From: Chryseobacterium gregarium DSM 19109
Lineage (GTDB): Bacteria; Bacteroidota; Bacteroidia; Flavobacteriales; Weeksellaceae
Assembly: GCF_000430845.1 (NCBI RefSeq)
Contig: NZ_KE387264.1
Span: 250,750-314,749, forward strand
Length of the DNA stretch: 64,000 bases
Direction of reading: 5' to 3'
The notes below the pieces were generated by a model, which did no database searches, was not told the origin of the DNA, and saw nothing but the letters and a program-made list of their open reading frames with translations. Made by a program: the position numbers and the translations under genes. Positions 35,573-44,701 of the stretch are shown piece after piece (the first letter of the stretch is position 1; each line of letters opens with the position of its first letter).

Positions 35573-38332
35573 TTAAAAATTATAATTAAGTTCCATTCCG
35601 AAATACGGGGTATTCAGCCCTCTTCTGTACACCGTTACGTTATTGAAGACATACGGAGCGCTGTAATTGAACATCCTGGTAACAAACATGGACGTCCGGA
35701 TGGCCTTGTAAATGCTTTTCGTAATTTTCAGGTTCCCGACAAGCGTAAAGGTGTAGTCTTTAGGCATATTATCGGTCACCGAAACATTCCGGACCAGCCA
35801 CTGCTTGTAAGTGTCTGTTTTATCAGCTTCGGTGAAAGGACGGATGATACCGTCAATACCGTAATAGGATATAGGTTCTGCAATTCTCTGATCATTTCTC
35901 TGACGGTCAAATACGCTTCCCTGGAAAGATGCCGAAATCGTAAGGTCAAGGCTCGGAAGGTAGGTGTCGATAAAAAGATTGTAATTCATATTGGAATTAA
36001 CATATCCGTCATCGTTCCGGTAAATCCCGTAATAAGGGAACCCGTCCGGGCCGATTGATGCCGTGGGCTTAAACAGAAACGGGACTGAGTTCCTGTACTG
36101 GGTTTTGAAATAAGCAGCGCTCAGGGTAAACCGTGTATTGATGGCTTTGATACGTGGCGAGCTGTACCCGAATTCAATTCCGCTCTTCAGGGTTTCGCTG
36201 CCGTTTTCCGTAACTGTGTATTCGCCCATATTCTGCTTTACGGTGTAGGGCGTAGCATTAAGATCCGGCCCGTTGTTCCATTGGGACAGGTCTACCTGCG
36301 AGGCATCATACTGCTTGTAGGTATGAAGTGTTGTATGGAGCATATTACGGAAACCGTTCGTCATATTTTCTTTAAAATATGTGAAGAACAGGGTATGGTT
36401 CCGGTAGGACAAATCGAGCCTGATTTCTTTCTTGATGCTTTTTGCCGCTTCAATGGCTTTGTTTTCCGTATTCTGCACATAGGTCATAAAATTCACATAG
36501 CGGTACTGCGCATCATTGTGATAATAGTTAAGCTGCGTATAATCCCAGAATTCCCGGTTCGGATAAAGCATCAGAAGGGTAGGCTGCTTGTAAAACTGGC
36601 CGTATCCCAAAGTAACATCCGTTTTCATCGGGAAATTGTTGATCATCAGGTGCGGAAGGTTGTACTGTAAGTTCAATCTCGGTTCCACAAAAACCTTTTT
36701 GCTGATGGCATAAGACGGATCCATTCCCAATTGTCTGGAAAATCTTAAACCGGTATACAAGGTAAATTTGTGCTGGTCTACGGCATAACTCATCTGGTCT
36801 CCTAAAAATGCTGCCAGTAAATTAGAAGCAGGGATGTCATTGAACGGCCTCGGCCTTGAATTGGTAAAAGTTGCCGCATACGGTGAATTCATATCGTAAA
36901 TTAAGCCTCTGCCATTATTTTTGGAAAACCGCCAGTCTAAACCGGCTTCATAATCATGCGTAACACCAAACATATTCCTGCTTCCTGTAGCCTGAAGAAG
37001 TGCTGTGATATCCAGTGGTTTTCCCTCTGTGCTGTACTCGCTAATATAACGCAGTGCCGGGAATACCCCTACATTTTCACCCTGTTCGGTAGCTAATGAA
37101 AAAGATCTCGGCCCGGATAACTGTACCAGTTTGGTCTGGTCAATTTTTTCGAATCCCTGACGGATGGCGGTGTTTAAAATAACCTTATTGAAGACGGAGG
37201 ATGGATCTAAGCTATACACGAAGTTGTTGGTAAAGCTGACTCTCGTTCTGGTCTGCTTGTAGCGGTCAATATCGGGAACGCCGTTGTCCGGATCATTTTT
37301 TTTAACATCAATATTGGTGGAAAAGTCGATGCCTGAGCGCCATTCCAACGGTTTAGACCAGAGAAAACCCTTTTTTCTTGAACGGATGGAGGCCGTAGCA
37401 CGCTTGTAATTTTCAAAATCATCCGTAGGGTTTGCCTTAGAATCCAGAAAGTCTGCGCCGGCACTGATCTGCCAGCTGTCGGTAATCTTAAAGCCTTTTC
37501 CTACATAATACTGTTTGCTGAAGCCGTCTGCTTTAAACCTTGCCTGCAAAGGGGAGGCTCCGATTTTCCTTTCAATTTTTATCAGGCCTGAAGTCAGGTC
37601 CCCGTATGATGCAGAGGGGATCCCGCGGATGATTTCAACCCTTTCAATGTCATTGGTTGAGATCGTTCTCATGTCAACTCCTGTGGTTGCCGTTTCTCTG
37701 GCTTGGGGTGAATAGCCGAACTGTGATCTATCTAAAGAAACCTGCATGTCTGCATTGGAATTGATGACATTCCCGTCAACCATAAACTGCACACCGAGAG
37801 ATGAGGTGTCGTACTGTCCGGGTCCGTTGCTCAGGTCACCTCGGTTTTCGCGGATGATGGGCCTGTTGTTAATACTCAGGGCAGGGGTCTTTGCCAATCC
37901 TCCCGGAAGAAGCTCCATCAGATCTGAAAAGCTTGACGGCTGCAAATGCTCCATTGCCTTGCGGTCTATTACAGACTTTGTCGTGAGTCCTGTGCTCTCT
38001 TTCGAAAACATCACCACTTCCTCAAGTCTGTCTATTGCCTGGAGCTGGACATTCAGCGTTTTTGGAACATCTACATTCACATCCAGTTCTTTTTCCTGGT
38101 AATTTGAATGCATGATTATAATGTGATGCCTCCCCTTGCTTAAAAAAAGGATAGCATCTCCTTTCTCATTGGTGACTGATGAATTTTCGGTGCTTTTTAC
38201 AGAAACACCGCCGAGTTCCTGCTGGTTTTCAGCGGAGGTATGAATGATGAGCTGTATTTTCTCACTTTGGGAGAATAAAAGTAAGGTGCCGAAAGGCAAT
38301 AAGAATAAAAATGATAAAATCCTGAGTGTCAT
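35573..38332 (-). CDS. TonB-dependent outer-membrane receptor
   Basis: A 919-residue receptor. A signal peptide is followed by a carboxypeptidase-regulatory-like domain (~30-110), then the plug (MEHLQPSSFSDLMELLPGG, VQFMVDGNVI, RVEIIRGIPSASYGDLTSGLI) and a 22-strand-type barrel ending in LNYNF. It should import a ligand across the outer membrane using TonB energy. It is first in a four-gene operon with DUF4876 and DUF6850 proteins and a di-haem peroxidase. That set suggests a metal, haem or redox-active ligand rather than a glycan, but the substrate cannot be read directly. Confidence 0.88.
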   Translation of the reverse strand: MTLRILSFLFLLPFGTLLLFSQSEKIQLIIHTSAENQQELGGVSVKSTENSSVTNEKGDAILFLSKGRHHIIIMHSNYQEKELDVNVDVPKTLNVQLQAIDRLEEVVMFSKESTGLTTKSVIDRKAMEHLQPSSFSDLMELLPGGLAKTPALSINNRPIIRENRGDLSNGPGQYDTSSLGVQFMVDGNVINSNADMQVSLDRSQFGYSPQARETATTGVDMRTISTNDIERVEIIRGIPSASYGDLTSGLIKIERKIGASPLQARFKADGFSKQYYVGKGFKITDSWQISAGADFLDSKANPTDDFENYKRATASIRSRKKGFLWSKPLEWRSGIDFSTNIDVKKNDPDNGVPDIDRYKQTRTRVSFTNNFVYSLDPSSVFNKVILNTAIRQGFEKIDQTKLVQLSGPRSFSLATEQGENVGVFPALRYISEYSTEGKPLDITALLQATGSRNMFGVTHDYEAGLDWRFSKNNGRGLIYDMNSPYAATFTNSRPRPFNDIPASNLLAAFLGDQMSYAVDQHKFTLYTGLRFSRQLGMDPSYAISKKVFVEPRLNLQYNLPHLMINNFPMKTDVTLGYGQFYKQPTLLMLYPNREFWDYTQLNYYHNDAQYRYVNFMTYVQNTENKAIEAAKSIKKEIRLDLSYRNHTLFFTYFKENMTNGFRNMLHTTLHTYKQYDASQVDLSQWNNGPDLNATPYTVKQNMGEYTVTENGSETLKSGIEFGYSSPRIKAINTRFTLSAAYFKTQYRNSVPFLFKPTASIGPDGFPYYGIYRNDDGYVNSNMNYNLFIDTYLPSLDLTISASFQGSVFDRQRNDQRIAEPISYYGIDGIIRPFTEADKTDTYKQWLVRNVSVTDNMPKDYTFTLVGNLKITKSIYKAIRTSMFVTRMFNYSAPYVFNNVTVYRRGLNTPYFGMELNYNF

Positions 38333-38334
38333 TA

Positions 38335-38369
38335 TTTTAGTTTTCTAAAACCAATCAGCCGCAAAAATA
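38335..38369 (-). promoter_or_regulatory. Probable promoter and leader dyad of the TonB-receptor operon
   Basis: On the minus strand TATTTTTG (38362-38369) fits the TAnnTTTG -7 box. Between it and the start codon, TTTTAG (38335-38340) and CTAAAA (38345-38350) form a perfect dyad two bases before the ATG. The dyad could be an operator or a hairpin limiting translation. Confidence 0.4.
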
Positions 38370-38463
38370 GAAATTTAATTCATGGATCTACATTTTATTT
38401 AGAACAAATTAAAATAACTGATAAAAATCATTGTTGATGGGCCTTAAGACTTATTCTGATAAA

Positions 38464-38515
38464 AACTTATGCTAATTCAAGAGAATCTTAATATTTTCTT
38501 GAATTAGCATAAGTT
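38464..38515 (-). terminator. Strong rho-independent terminator of the beta-galactosidase gene
   Basis: AACTTATGCTAATTCAAGA (38464-38482) and its exact 19-base complement (38497-38515) flank a 14-base loop. Read leftward the stem is followed by TTTTTATC. It lies ~80 bp after the gene's stop and insulates the TonB operon from it. Confidence 0.88.
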
Positions 38516-38592
38516 AAAAATTTACAACGGGTAAAATTGAAAAATCTGCCCGAAAGACCTGGACATCTAAACGCTTTCAGGCAGGGTAAAGT

Positions 38593-41500
38593 TTATTTTT
38601 CGCTCAGCAGACTGACCGTATAGCCGTAACTGTATTTTTTGTCGAGCAGGCGGTATTCCTCATGCGGATAGGCACCCCAGCTGTCATCACCGCCAAGCCC
38701 CCGTTGCTTAAGGTCAATGTTTAAAAACACCTGATGCCTTCGCGGCAAATCTGTAGGATGCTGCTGCTTTTTGGTCAGACCCGGATCTAGATCTTCTACA
38801 CTATGGTTAATGGTAGTGAAAGCAATAGGCTGGATACCTTCCACCTTTATTCCGTTGCCCGATTCATCGGTCAGCGTAAACCAGCGGACATCAGTTTTAT
38901 TGCCGCTCTCCTGCGGGCGGATGTATCCTTTGTAATACTGGTTCTCTACCTTATCCTGATAGATTCCGACAAGAGAGCTGCTGTTCCGGTCGGTATAATT
39001 TTCGTACGGGCCTCTTCCATAATAGCTCAGGTTATGATAGCTGCCGGGTAATGTGCTGCGCATTCCGAAGCGCGGCAGTTCAGGAAGCTCTTTACCGGTC
39101 ATATCCATTGTTGAGGTCAGCTGTATGTCACCGTTGTTACGGATGAAATAATTAATTTGGTAAGGCACATCGATGCCGGCCAGCTGCCATTCGACCTGGA
39201 TGCCTATTCCGTTTTCAGTCTGTTCTGCCACCGTAACCTTTATTAATCTTTTCTGGTCATGGGCAGAGCGCCAAAGTCCCAATTTTGAAGGCATGCCGTT
39301 TCCGAAATCATTATCGGTAGGTGCCCTCCAGAAATACGGTTCCGGGAAATTATTGAAATTGCTGTTGTTCTTGCTGTATCGAGTAAATTTTCCTTTTTGC
39401 AGATCAAATTCACCTTTTACGTCACCCGCAGTGAAACTCAGCTTTTTATCATCCTTTGTGATGACTAATCTTGGAGCTGCAGCAGCCTCTTTATCAAAAT
39501 AAGAACCTGCATAACCGAACTGCTCTTTGGCGATCTCTGCTCCGGCAGGCAGCATTTCTGTCGCGGTTTTCGTATAGGCATACAGGTTCAGGAAATACTC
39601 CGTTCCCGCAGCCGATTTGTATCGGGGAAGGTTAAGCTTCAGGTTTTTTGACTGATGAGGAGCGAGTTGAACATCAAATGCACCTTCATTGACTTTTTCG
39701 CCATTCTTCAGCAGTTCCCATTTAAATACATATTGGTTCAGGTTGGTAAAATCGAAGATATTTTCAATAGTAACCAATCCTTTGCTCAGGTCTTTTGCCG
39801 TAAAGATCACATTCTGATACATTTTTTTCACCTCATAAGCACCGGGGTCAGGCGTGCGGTCGGAACTGATGATCCCATCGGCAATGCCATTTTCATCATT
39901 CTGCCGGTAAAATCCACCCAGATCACCGCCATAAGCCCAGAATGGCTTACCGTTGGCATCTTTGGTTTTAATGCCCTGATCTACCCAATCCCAGATGAAC
40001 CCGCCCTGCATATTCCTGCTTTTCCGCATAATGTCAAAATAGGCCTGCATATTACCATTGCTGTTGCCCATGGCGTGTGAATATTCGCACATGATGTAAG
40101 GCCTTGTTTTAGTGGTATCGGCAGCATACTTTTTCATATCGGCGATACGCGGGTACATCGGAGCTACAATATCGGTATTCCAGTCTTGCCCGGCCTGTTC
40201 AAACTGTACCGGCCTGGAAGCGTCCCGGCTTTTGATCCATTTGTAATTATCGTGGAATACAGGTCCGTTGCCACATTCATTGCCCAGGGACCAGATAATA
40301 ATGGAGGCGTGGTTTTTGTCACGCTCCACCATTCTTACAATCCTGTCCGTGTGTGCCGGTACCCATTCCGGAAGGTAGGCCGGGTGTACCGTTTTGTCAA
40401 ACCCGCCCTGCAGTTCCGCACCCATACCATGAGTCTCGATATTCGCTTCATCAACGAGGTACAAGCCATATTGATCACACAGCTTATACCACAGCGGATC
40501 GTTCGGATAATGGGAAAGCCGCACAGCATTGATGTTCAGTTCTTTCATTAGTTTTATGTCTTTCAGCATTAATGCTTTCGTGGTGGTATGGCCTGTGACA
40601 TCATCGTGCTCATGGCGGTTTACCCCGTGGACGGAGACCGGCATTCCATTAACCAGAAGTCTTGCCTTCCTAATCTCTACTTTACGGAATCCTATTTTTG
40701 AAGCAATAGTGCTGATTGCTGTTCCATTTTGATCTTTAAGGGTGAGTACACAATCATATAAATTGGGTGTTTCGGCATTCCATTTCAATGGGTTTTTAAT
40801 GGTCGACTGGAATTTCAGGGTTTGAATGCTGTCTGCATTTACACTGAATTTTTCCTGTTTGTTATAAATGGCTTTTCCTGATTTGTCCAGCAGGCTGAGT
40901 GTTAAGCTGCCGCCTTTAAGGTCATTCCCTTTGAATTTGCGGAGATCGATATCGGCGCTGAACAGTCCATTGGTGTATTTGGCATCAAGATCTGCTTTGA
41001 GGAAGAAATCCCATATCGCCAGCTTTGGTAAGGCATACAGGTAAACGTCCCGCTCCAGTCCGCTCAGACGCCAGAAATCCTGATCTTCAAGATAGCTCCC
41101 GTCGTGCCACCGGAATACCTGTATGGCGAGCAGGTTTTGTCCTTTTTTCAGGTATTTGCTGATGTTAAATTCCGCAGGGGTCTTGGAAGCCTTGGTCATC
41201 CCGACTTTCTCCCCGTTTACATAAATAAATGCACATCCTGAAATAGAGCCAAAATGAAGCAATACTTCTTTCTGATCCCAGTTTTCCGGTATGGTAAATG
41301 TTTTTCGGTATGTGCCTACAGGGTTGTCCGGACCTATGAACGGCGGGGTTCTGGGATGCGGATAGGTGACATTGGTATAGATGGGGATGCCGAAACCGTT
41401 CAGTTCCCAATTGGAAGGTACGGTCAAATTTGCCCATCCGGAATCGTTGAGTGTAGTTTTGTAGAAATCGGCAGGCCTGTCTTTATACTGGTCGGTATAG

Positions 41501-41733
41501 CTGAATTTCCACTGCCCGTTAAGGGATTTATAATGATCGGATTTGGTATAATCATCGGAAAGGGCGTCCTGCTGACGATCGAAGGATACGAAGGTGACAT
41601 GCGGTTTTTCTTTTCCCTGATCAATAAGCTTAGGATTCTCCCAGTCGTTGTTTTGTGCCGTAGCCGAAACAGAGAAGAAAAAGGGCAGGAATACTACCGT
41701 TAATGTTTTTAAATTCATAATAGAAGTCTTCAT
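38593..41733 (-). CDS. Glycoside hydrolase family 2 beta-galactosidase, exported
   Basis: A 1046-residue enzyme from the ATG at 41733; 14 upstream codons of the open frame look non-coding. A signal peptide (LTVVFLPFFFSVSATAQN) sends it to the periplasm. The GH2 order is complete: sugar-binding jelly roll (GPDNPVGTYRKTF), Ig-like domain, TIM barrel with DEANIETHGMG, the acid/base in IIWSLGNECGNG and the nucleophile in RPYIMCEYSHAMGNSNG, then the Bgal_small_N domain (YYGRGPYENYTDR). It hydrolyses terminal beta-galactosides. It is monocistronic with a strong terminator. No SusC/SusD pair or other glycosidase adjoins, so it is not in an evident polysaccharide locus. Confidence 0.92.
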   Translation of the reverse strand: MKTSIMNLKTLTVVFLPFFFSVSATAQNNDWENPKLIDQGKEKPHVTFVSFDRQQDALSDDYTKSDHYKSLNGQWKFSYTDQYKDRPADFYKTTLNDSGWANLTVPSNWELNGFGIPIYTNVTYPHPRTPPFIGPDNPVGTYRKTFTIPENWDQKEVLLHFGSISGCAFIYVNGEKVGMTKASKTPAEFNISKYLKKGQNLLAIQVFRWHDGSYLEDQDFWRLSGLERDVYLYALPKLAIWDFFLKADLDAKYTNGLFSADIDLRKFKGNDLKGGSLTLSLLDKSGKAIYNKQEKFSVNADSIQTLKFQSTIKNPLKWNAETPNLYDCVLTLKDQNGTAISTIASKIGFRKVEIRKARLLVNGMPVSVHGVNRHEHDDVTGHTTTKALMLKDIKLMKELNINAVRLSHYPNDPLWYKLCDQYGLYLVDEANIETHGMGAELQGGFDKTVHPAYLPEWVPAHTDRIVRMVERDKNHASIIIWSLGNECGNGPVFHDNYKWIKSRDASRPVQFEQAGQDWNTDIVAPMYPRIADMKKYAADTTKTRPYIMCEYSHAMGNSNGNMQAYFDIMRKSRNMQGGFIWDWVDQGIKTKDANGKPFWAYGGDLGGFYRQNDENGIADGIISSDRTPDPGAYEVKKMYQNVIFTAKDLSKGLVTIENIFDFTNLNQYVFKWELLKNGEKVNEGAFDVQLAPHQSKNLKLNLPRYKSAAGTEYFLNLYAYTKTATEMLPAGAEIAKEQFGYAGSYFDKEAAAAPRLVITKDDKKLSFTAGDVKGEFDLQKGKFTRYSKNNSNFNNFPEPYFWRAPTDNDFGNGMPSKLGLWRSAHDQKRLIKVTVAEQTENGIGIQVEWQLAGIDVPYQINYFIRNNGDIQLTSTMDMTGKELPELPRFGMRSTLPGSYHNLSYYGRGPYENYTDRNSSSLVGIYQDKVENQYYKGYIRPQESGNKTDVRWFTLTDESGNGIKVEGIQPIAFTTINHSVEDLDPGLTKKQQHPTDLPRRHQVFLNIDLKQRGLGGDDSWGAYPHEEYRLLDKKYSYGYTVSLLSEK

Positions 41734-41916
41734 GGTATAAGTTTGATAAGTAAATTTACATAAAAATATGATCACAAATATGAGGCTGCGGCATGATTAA
41801 TTCGGAAGAGTTTATCTGAAAAAAATTGGATATATTTCTATTTTTTCAGTTTGATCCTTGAAATTATTTTTGAATAAGACAGCGTGTATTATTAAAAACA
41901 AGTAAGTAGAAGTGAA

Positions 41917-43239
41917 TTACTCTACAAACCAAATCTCGAAACGGCTTCCCTGTTCCAAAGGTTTGTAATTCAGATATCCTTTATGAGCTTCGATGATGCT
42001 TTTGCTGAGGGTCAGACCAATTCCCGAACCGCTGAGCCGGGTTGTGAAAAACGGAAGGAAAATTTTGTCTTTGATTTCATTTGAAATGCCGATCCCGTTA
42101 TCTTCCACACTTAAAAGAATCCGTTTATTGAAAGTTTTGATTTCTGTTCTGATAATTTTTTCTGACCGGTCTGCAACAGCATACATGGCGTTCAAATATA
42201 AATTAATTAAACATCGCTCAATCATTTTCCGGTCGGCAGAAACCATCTGGTTTTCCAACGAATTAATGACCGTAATCGTATTCTTTTCAAATTCAGGTTT
42301 CAGGAAACGGAGTGCCGATTCAACAATATCCTTCACAGAAACGGTTTTGAAAACCGGTTTCGGCAGTTCGGCAACCTGTCGGTAATCGTCTACAAAATTC
42401 AGCAATTGTTTGGATTTTGAATTGATGATCATCAGGCTTTCCTTCATTTCCTGCTGGTCTTCTTTTTCAACCCTATCCTGGTTGGCAATATATTCCAGAT
42501 TCTGGATCAGACTGTTTACCGGGGTTAAAGTATTGAGCAGTTCGTGCGAGATTACCTTCATCAGATTGTTCCAGGCGAGCTTTTCTTTTTGCTCAATGAT
42601 TTTCTGGACAGACTCCAGACTGATGATGCAGAATCGGTTTTTAATATTCTGCACTTTTTTAGTCCGCAGGGAAAATGACTGTTTCACATTTTCATTGATC
42701 GAAATATCGAAGAATTCCTGTGAGTTTTCGTAATGGGTCTGCTCAATAATCTGATAAAAATCGGGTGCTTTGGCTTGATATAATTCCCAGGAATTGTATT
42801 TTGGAATCTGCAATATTTCCAGAAAAACAGGATTTACATAAAAAATTTCCCATTCGTGGTCTTTTTCAGAAAGAATCATCAATCCTATTTCCAATTGATT
42901 CAGAATCTCTTCGTAAAGAAGCTTGTAAGAAGATAGAGACAGATGTTCTTCCTTGCTTTGATAATACAGTTTTACGGTATTGTGAACCAGATCATTCTCT
43001 TCGGTTTCGGGGAAAAGAGAAAAGTCTTTTTTCCGGATGGCCAGCAAGAGTTTTTCAGTTTTCTGAATATAAGATAAGGCAAAATTCTGAGCCAGAATAA
43101 TGCTGCCGATACCCATTACGGTAAATAAGCCGAAGTTGATCCACTGATGCTTAGAGTAAAAATGAAAGGCAAAGATCCCGCTGATAACCGTCAGCAGAAT
43201 AAATAATAACCCGATAACTTGTTGTTTTTTCATGTACAA
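41917..43239 (-). CDS. Membrane sensor histidine kinase (NtrY-like)
   Basis: A 440-residue kinase. Two membrane helices (about 9-27 and 33-50) enclose a very short loop, so sensing is probably within the membrane. A PAS-like region follows (~110-215). The phosphorylation motif is VISHELLNTLTPV, and the HATPase domain shows a NAMYAV N-box, VEDNGIGI and GSGIGLTLSKSI. It is encoded 100 bp downstream of a sigma-54 response regulator on the same strand and surely forms a two-component pair with it. The divergent efflux operon is the likely target. Confidence 0.88.
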   Translation of the reverse strand: MYMKKQQVIGLLFILLTVISGIFAFHFYSKHQWINFGLFTVMGIGSIILAQNFALSYIQKTEKLLLAIRKKDFSLFPETEENDLVHNTVKLYYQSKEEHLSLSSYKLLYEEILNQLEIGLMILSEKDHEWEIFYVNPVFLEILQIPKYNSWELYQAKAPDFYQIIEQTHYENSQEFFDISINENVKQSFSLRTKKVQNIKNRFCIISLESVQKIIEQKEKLAWNNLMKVISHELLNTLTPVNSLIQNLEYIANQDRVEKEDQQEMKESLMIINSKSKQLLNFVDDYRQVAELPKPVFKTVSVKDIVESALRFLKPEFEKNTITVINSLENQMVSADRKMIERCLINLYLNAMYAVADRSEKIIRTEIKTFNKRILLSVEDNGIGISNEIKDKIFLPFFTTRLSGSGIGLTLSKSIIEAHKGYLNYKPLEQGSRFEIWFVE

Positions 43240-43339
43240 TTCAGATTTTGAACCATAGAATTCTATCCTTTTTTAAACCGTTTTTCCGGAACTGAATTTC
43301 CGTGTAGATTTTAACTTCGGACTTTCATTCCCAGACCCT

Positions 43340-44695
43340 TTATAATTCAAATTTTTCCATTCTTCGGTACAGTGCCGCTCTTGATAATCCGAGATCTTCT
43401 GCAGCAAGAGAAATATTTCCCCGGTGTTTTTTTAATGCTTTTCTGATGAGCATTTCTTCCATTTCCTCAATGTTGAGGTTGATGACCGGCTTTTCAGATT
43501 CTTCATCCTGAGGCATTAATAATTTCAGATTTTTCTCGTTGGAAAGGATTATGCTTCTTTCGATGCAATGGTCCAGTTCGCGGATATTTCCCGGCCAGGA
43601 ATACATGGTGAGTTCATTAATTAAAGATTCATTCAAAGCTAAATCTGATTTATGATATTTCTGTTTGTACTTCTCAAGGAAATAATCGGCTAAAGTCGGA
43701 ATATCTTCCAAACGTTCCCTCAGACTCGGGATCTGAAGTTCAACGGTATTAATCCTGTAATAGAGGTCTTTCCTGAAACGGTTTTCTGCAACTGCTTTTT
43801 TGAGATTTTCATTGGTCGCAAAAATAAACCGTACGTCCAGATTCCGTTCCTTATTTTCTCCGATTCTCGTTAACTTCCTGTTTTGGATCAGGCTCAATAA
43901 TTTGGTTTGAAGATGAAGCGGGAGATTCCCGATTTCATCCAGGAAAACCGTTCCGTTCTGTGCATTTTCAATTTTACCGGAGTAATCCTGATTGGCATCG
44001 GTAAAAGCACCTTTTTTATAACCGAACAATTCTGCTTCAAAAAGGTTTTCGGAAAGGCTTCCCAGATCAATGTGGACAAAAGGCTGGTTTTTCCTTTCCG
44101 ATAATTCGTGAATGTGTTCCGCAAGAACATATTTTCCCGTTCCGTTTTCTCCTAAAAGTAAAATATTGGCGTCTGTCGGAGCCACTTTTGTGATCTGGCC
44201 CATCACTTCCTGCATTGCAAATGACTGTGTATCCAATTGATATTGAGTGGTTTTGATGCTGACGTTTTCCCATTGGTTCAGTTTTTTATTTTTCCGGGAA
44301 ACATCAACGGCGAGATTGACGGAAGCATATAATTTCTCATTGTTCCAGGGTTTCAGGATAAAATCGGAAGCCCCGTTTTTCAAGGCTTCCACAGCCAGTT
44401 CCACTTCGCCGTACGCCGTCATCAGAATAATAGGAAGGTGAGGTTCCAGGGTTTTGATTTCATTCATCCAGTACAGTCCGTCCTGTCCGTTTTCAAAGCC
44501 TTTCCGGAAATTCATATCCAAAAGAACCGTATCAACTTGTTGTTCGGCTAAAAACTTCAGAATATTTTTTGGCTGACTGAGACAACTGACTTCTGTGAAG
44601 AATTTCTTGAGCCAGACTCTCGCCGAAAATAAAATATCCTCGTCATCATCAACAATTAAAATATGAGCTTCTTTTTTTCGCATTTCTTTATTCAA
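43340..44695 (-). CDS. Sigma-54-dependent response regulator (NtrC family)
   Basis: A 451-residue regulator. The receiver domain has the acidic cluster VDDDED and phospho-acceptor Asp60 (LLDMNF). The AAA+ domain has LLLGENGTGKY (Walker A, with N and Y where S and E are usual), the sigma-54 contact loop GAFTDA and the LDEIGNLP Walker B. A Fis-type helix-turn-helix closes the protein (GNISLAAEDLGLSRAALYRRMEKF). It needs sigma-54 and enhancer sites. A -24/-12-like sequence and two upstream dyads precede the divergent transporter operon at 45868-45983. Confidence 0.92.
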   Translation of the reverse strand: MNKEMRKKEAHILIVDDDEDILFSARVWLKKFFTEVSCLSQPKNILKFLAEQQVDTVLLDMNFRKGFENGQDGLYWMNEIKTLEPHLPIILMTAYGEVELAVEALKNGASDFILKPWNNEKLYASVNLAVDVSRKNKKLNQWENVSIKTTQYQLDTQSFAMQEVMGQITKVAPTDANILLLGENGTGKYVLAEHIHELSERKNQPFVHIDLGSLSENLFEAELFGYKKGAFTDANQDYSGKIENAQNGTVFLDEIGNLPLHLQTKLLSLIQNRKLTRIGENKERNLDVRFIFATNENLKKAVAENRFRKDLYYRINTVELQIPSLRERLEDIPTLADYFLEKYKQKYHKSDLALNESLINELTMYSWPGNIRELDHCIERSIILSNEKNLKLLMPQDEESEKPVINLNIEEMEEMLIRKALKKHRGNISLAAEDLGLSRAALYRRMEKFEL

Positions 44696-44701
44696 TAAAA
44701 A

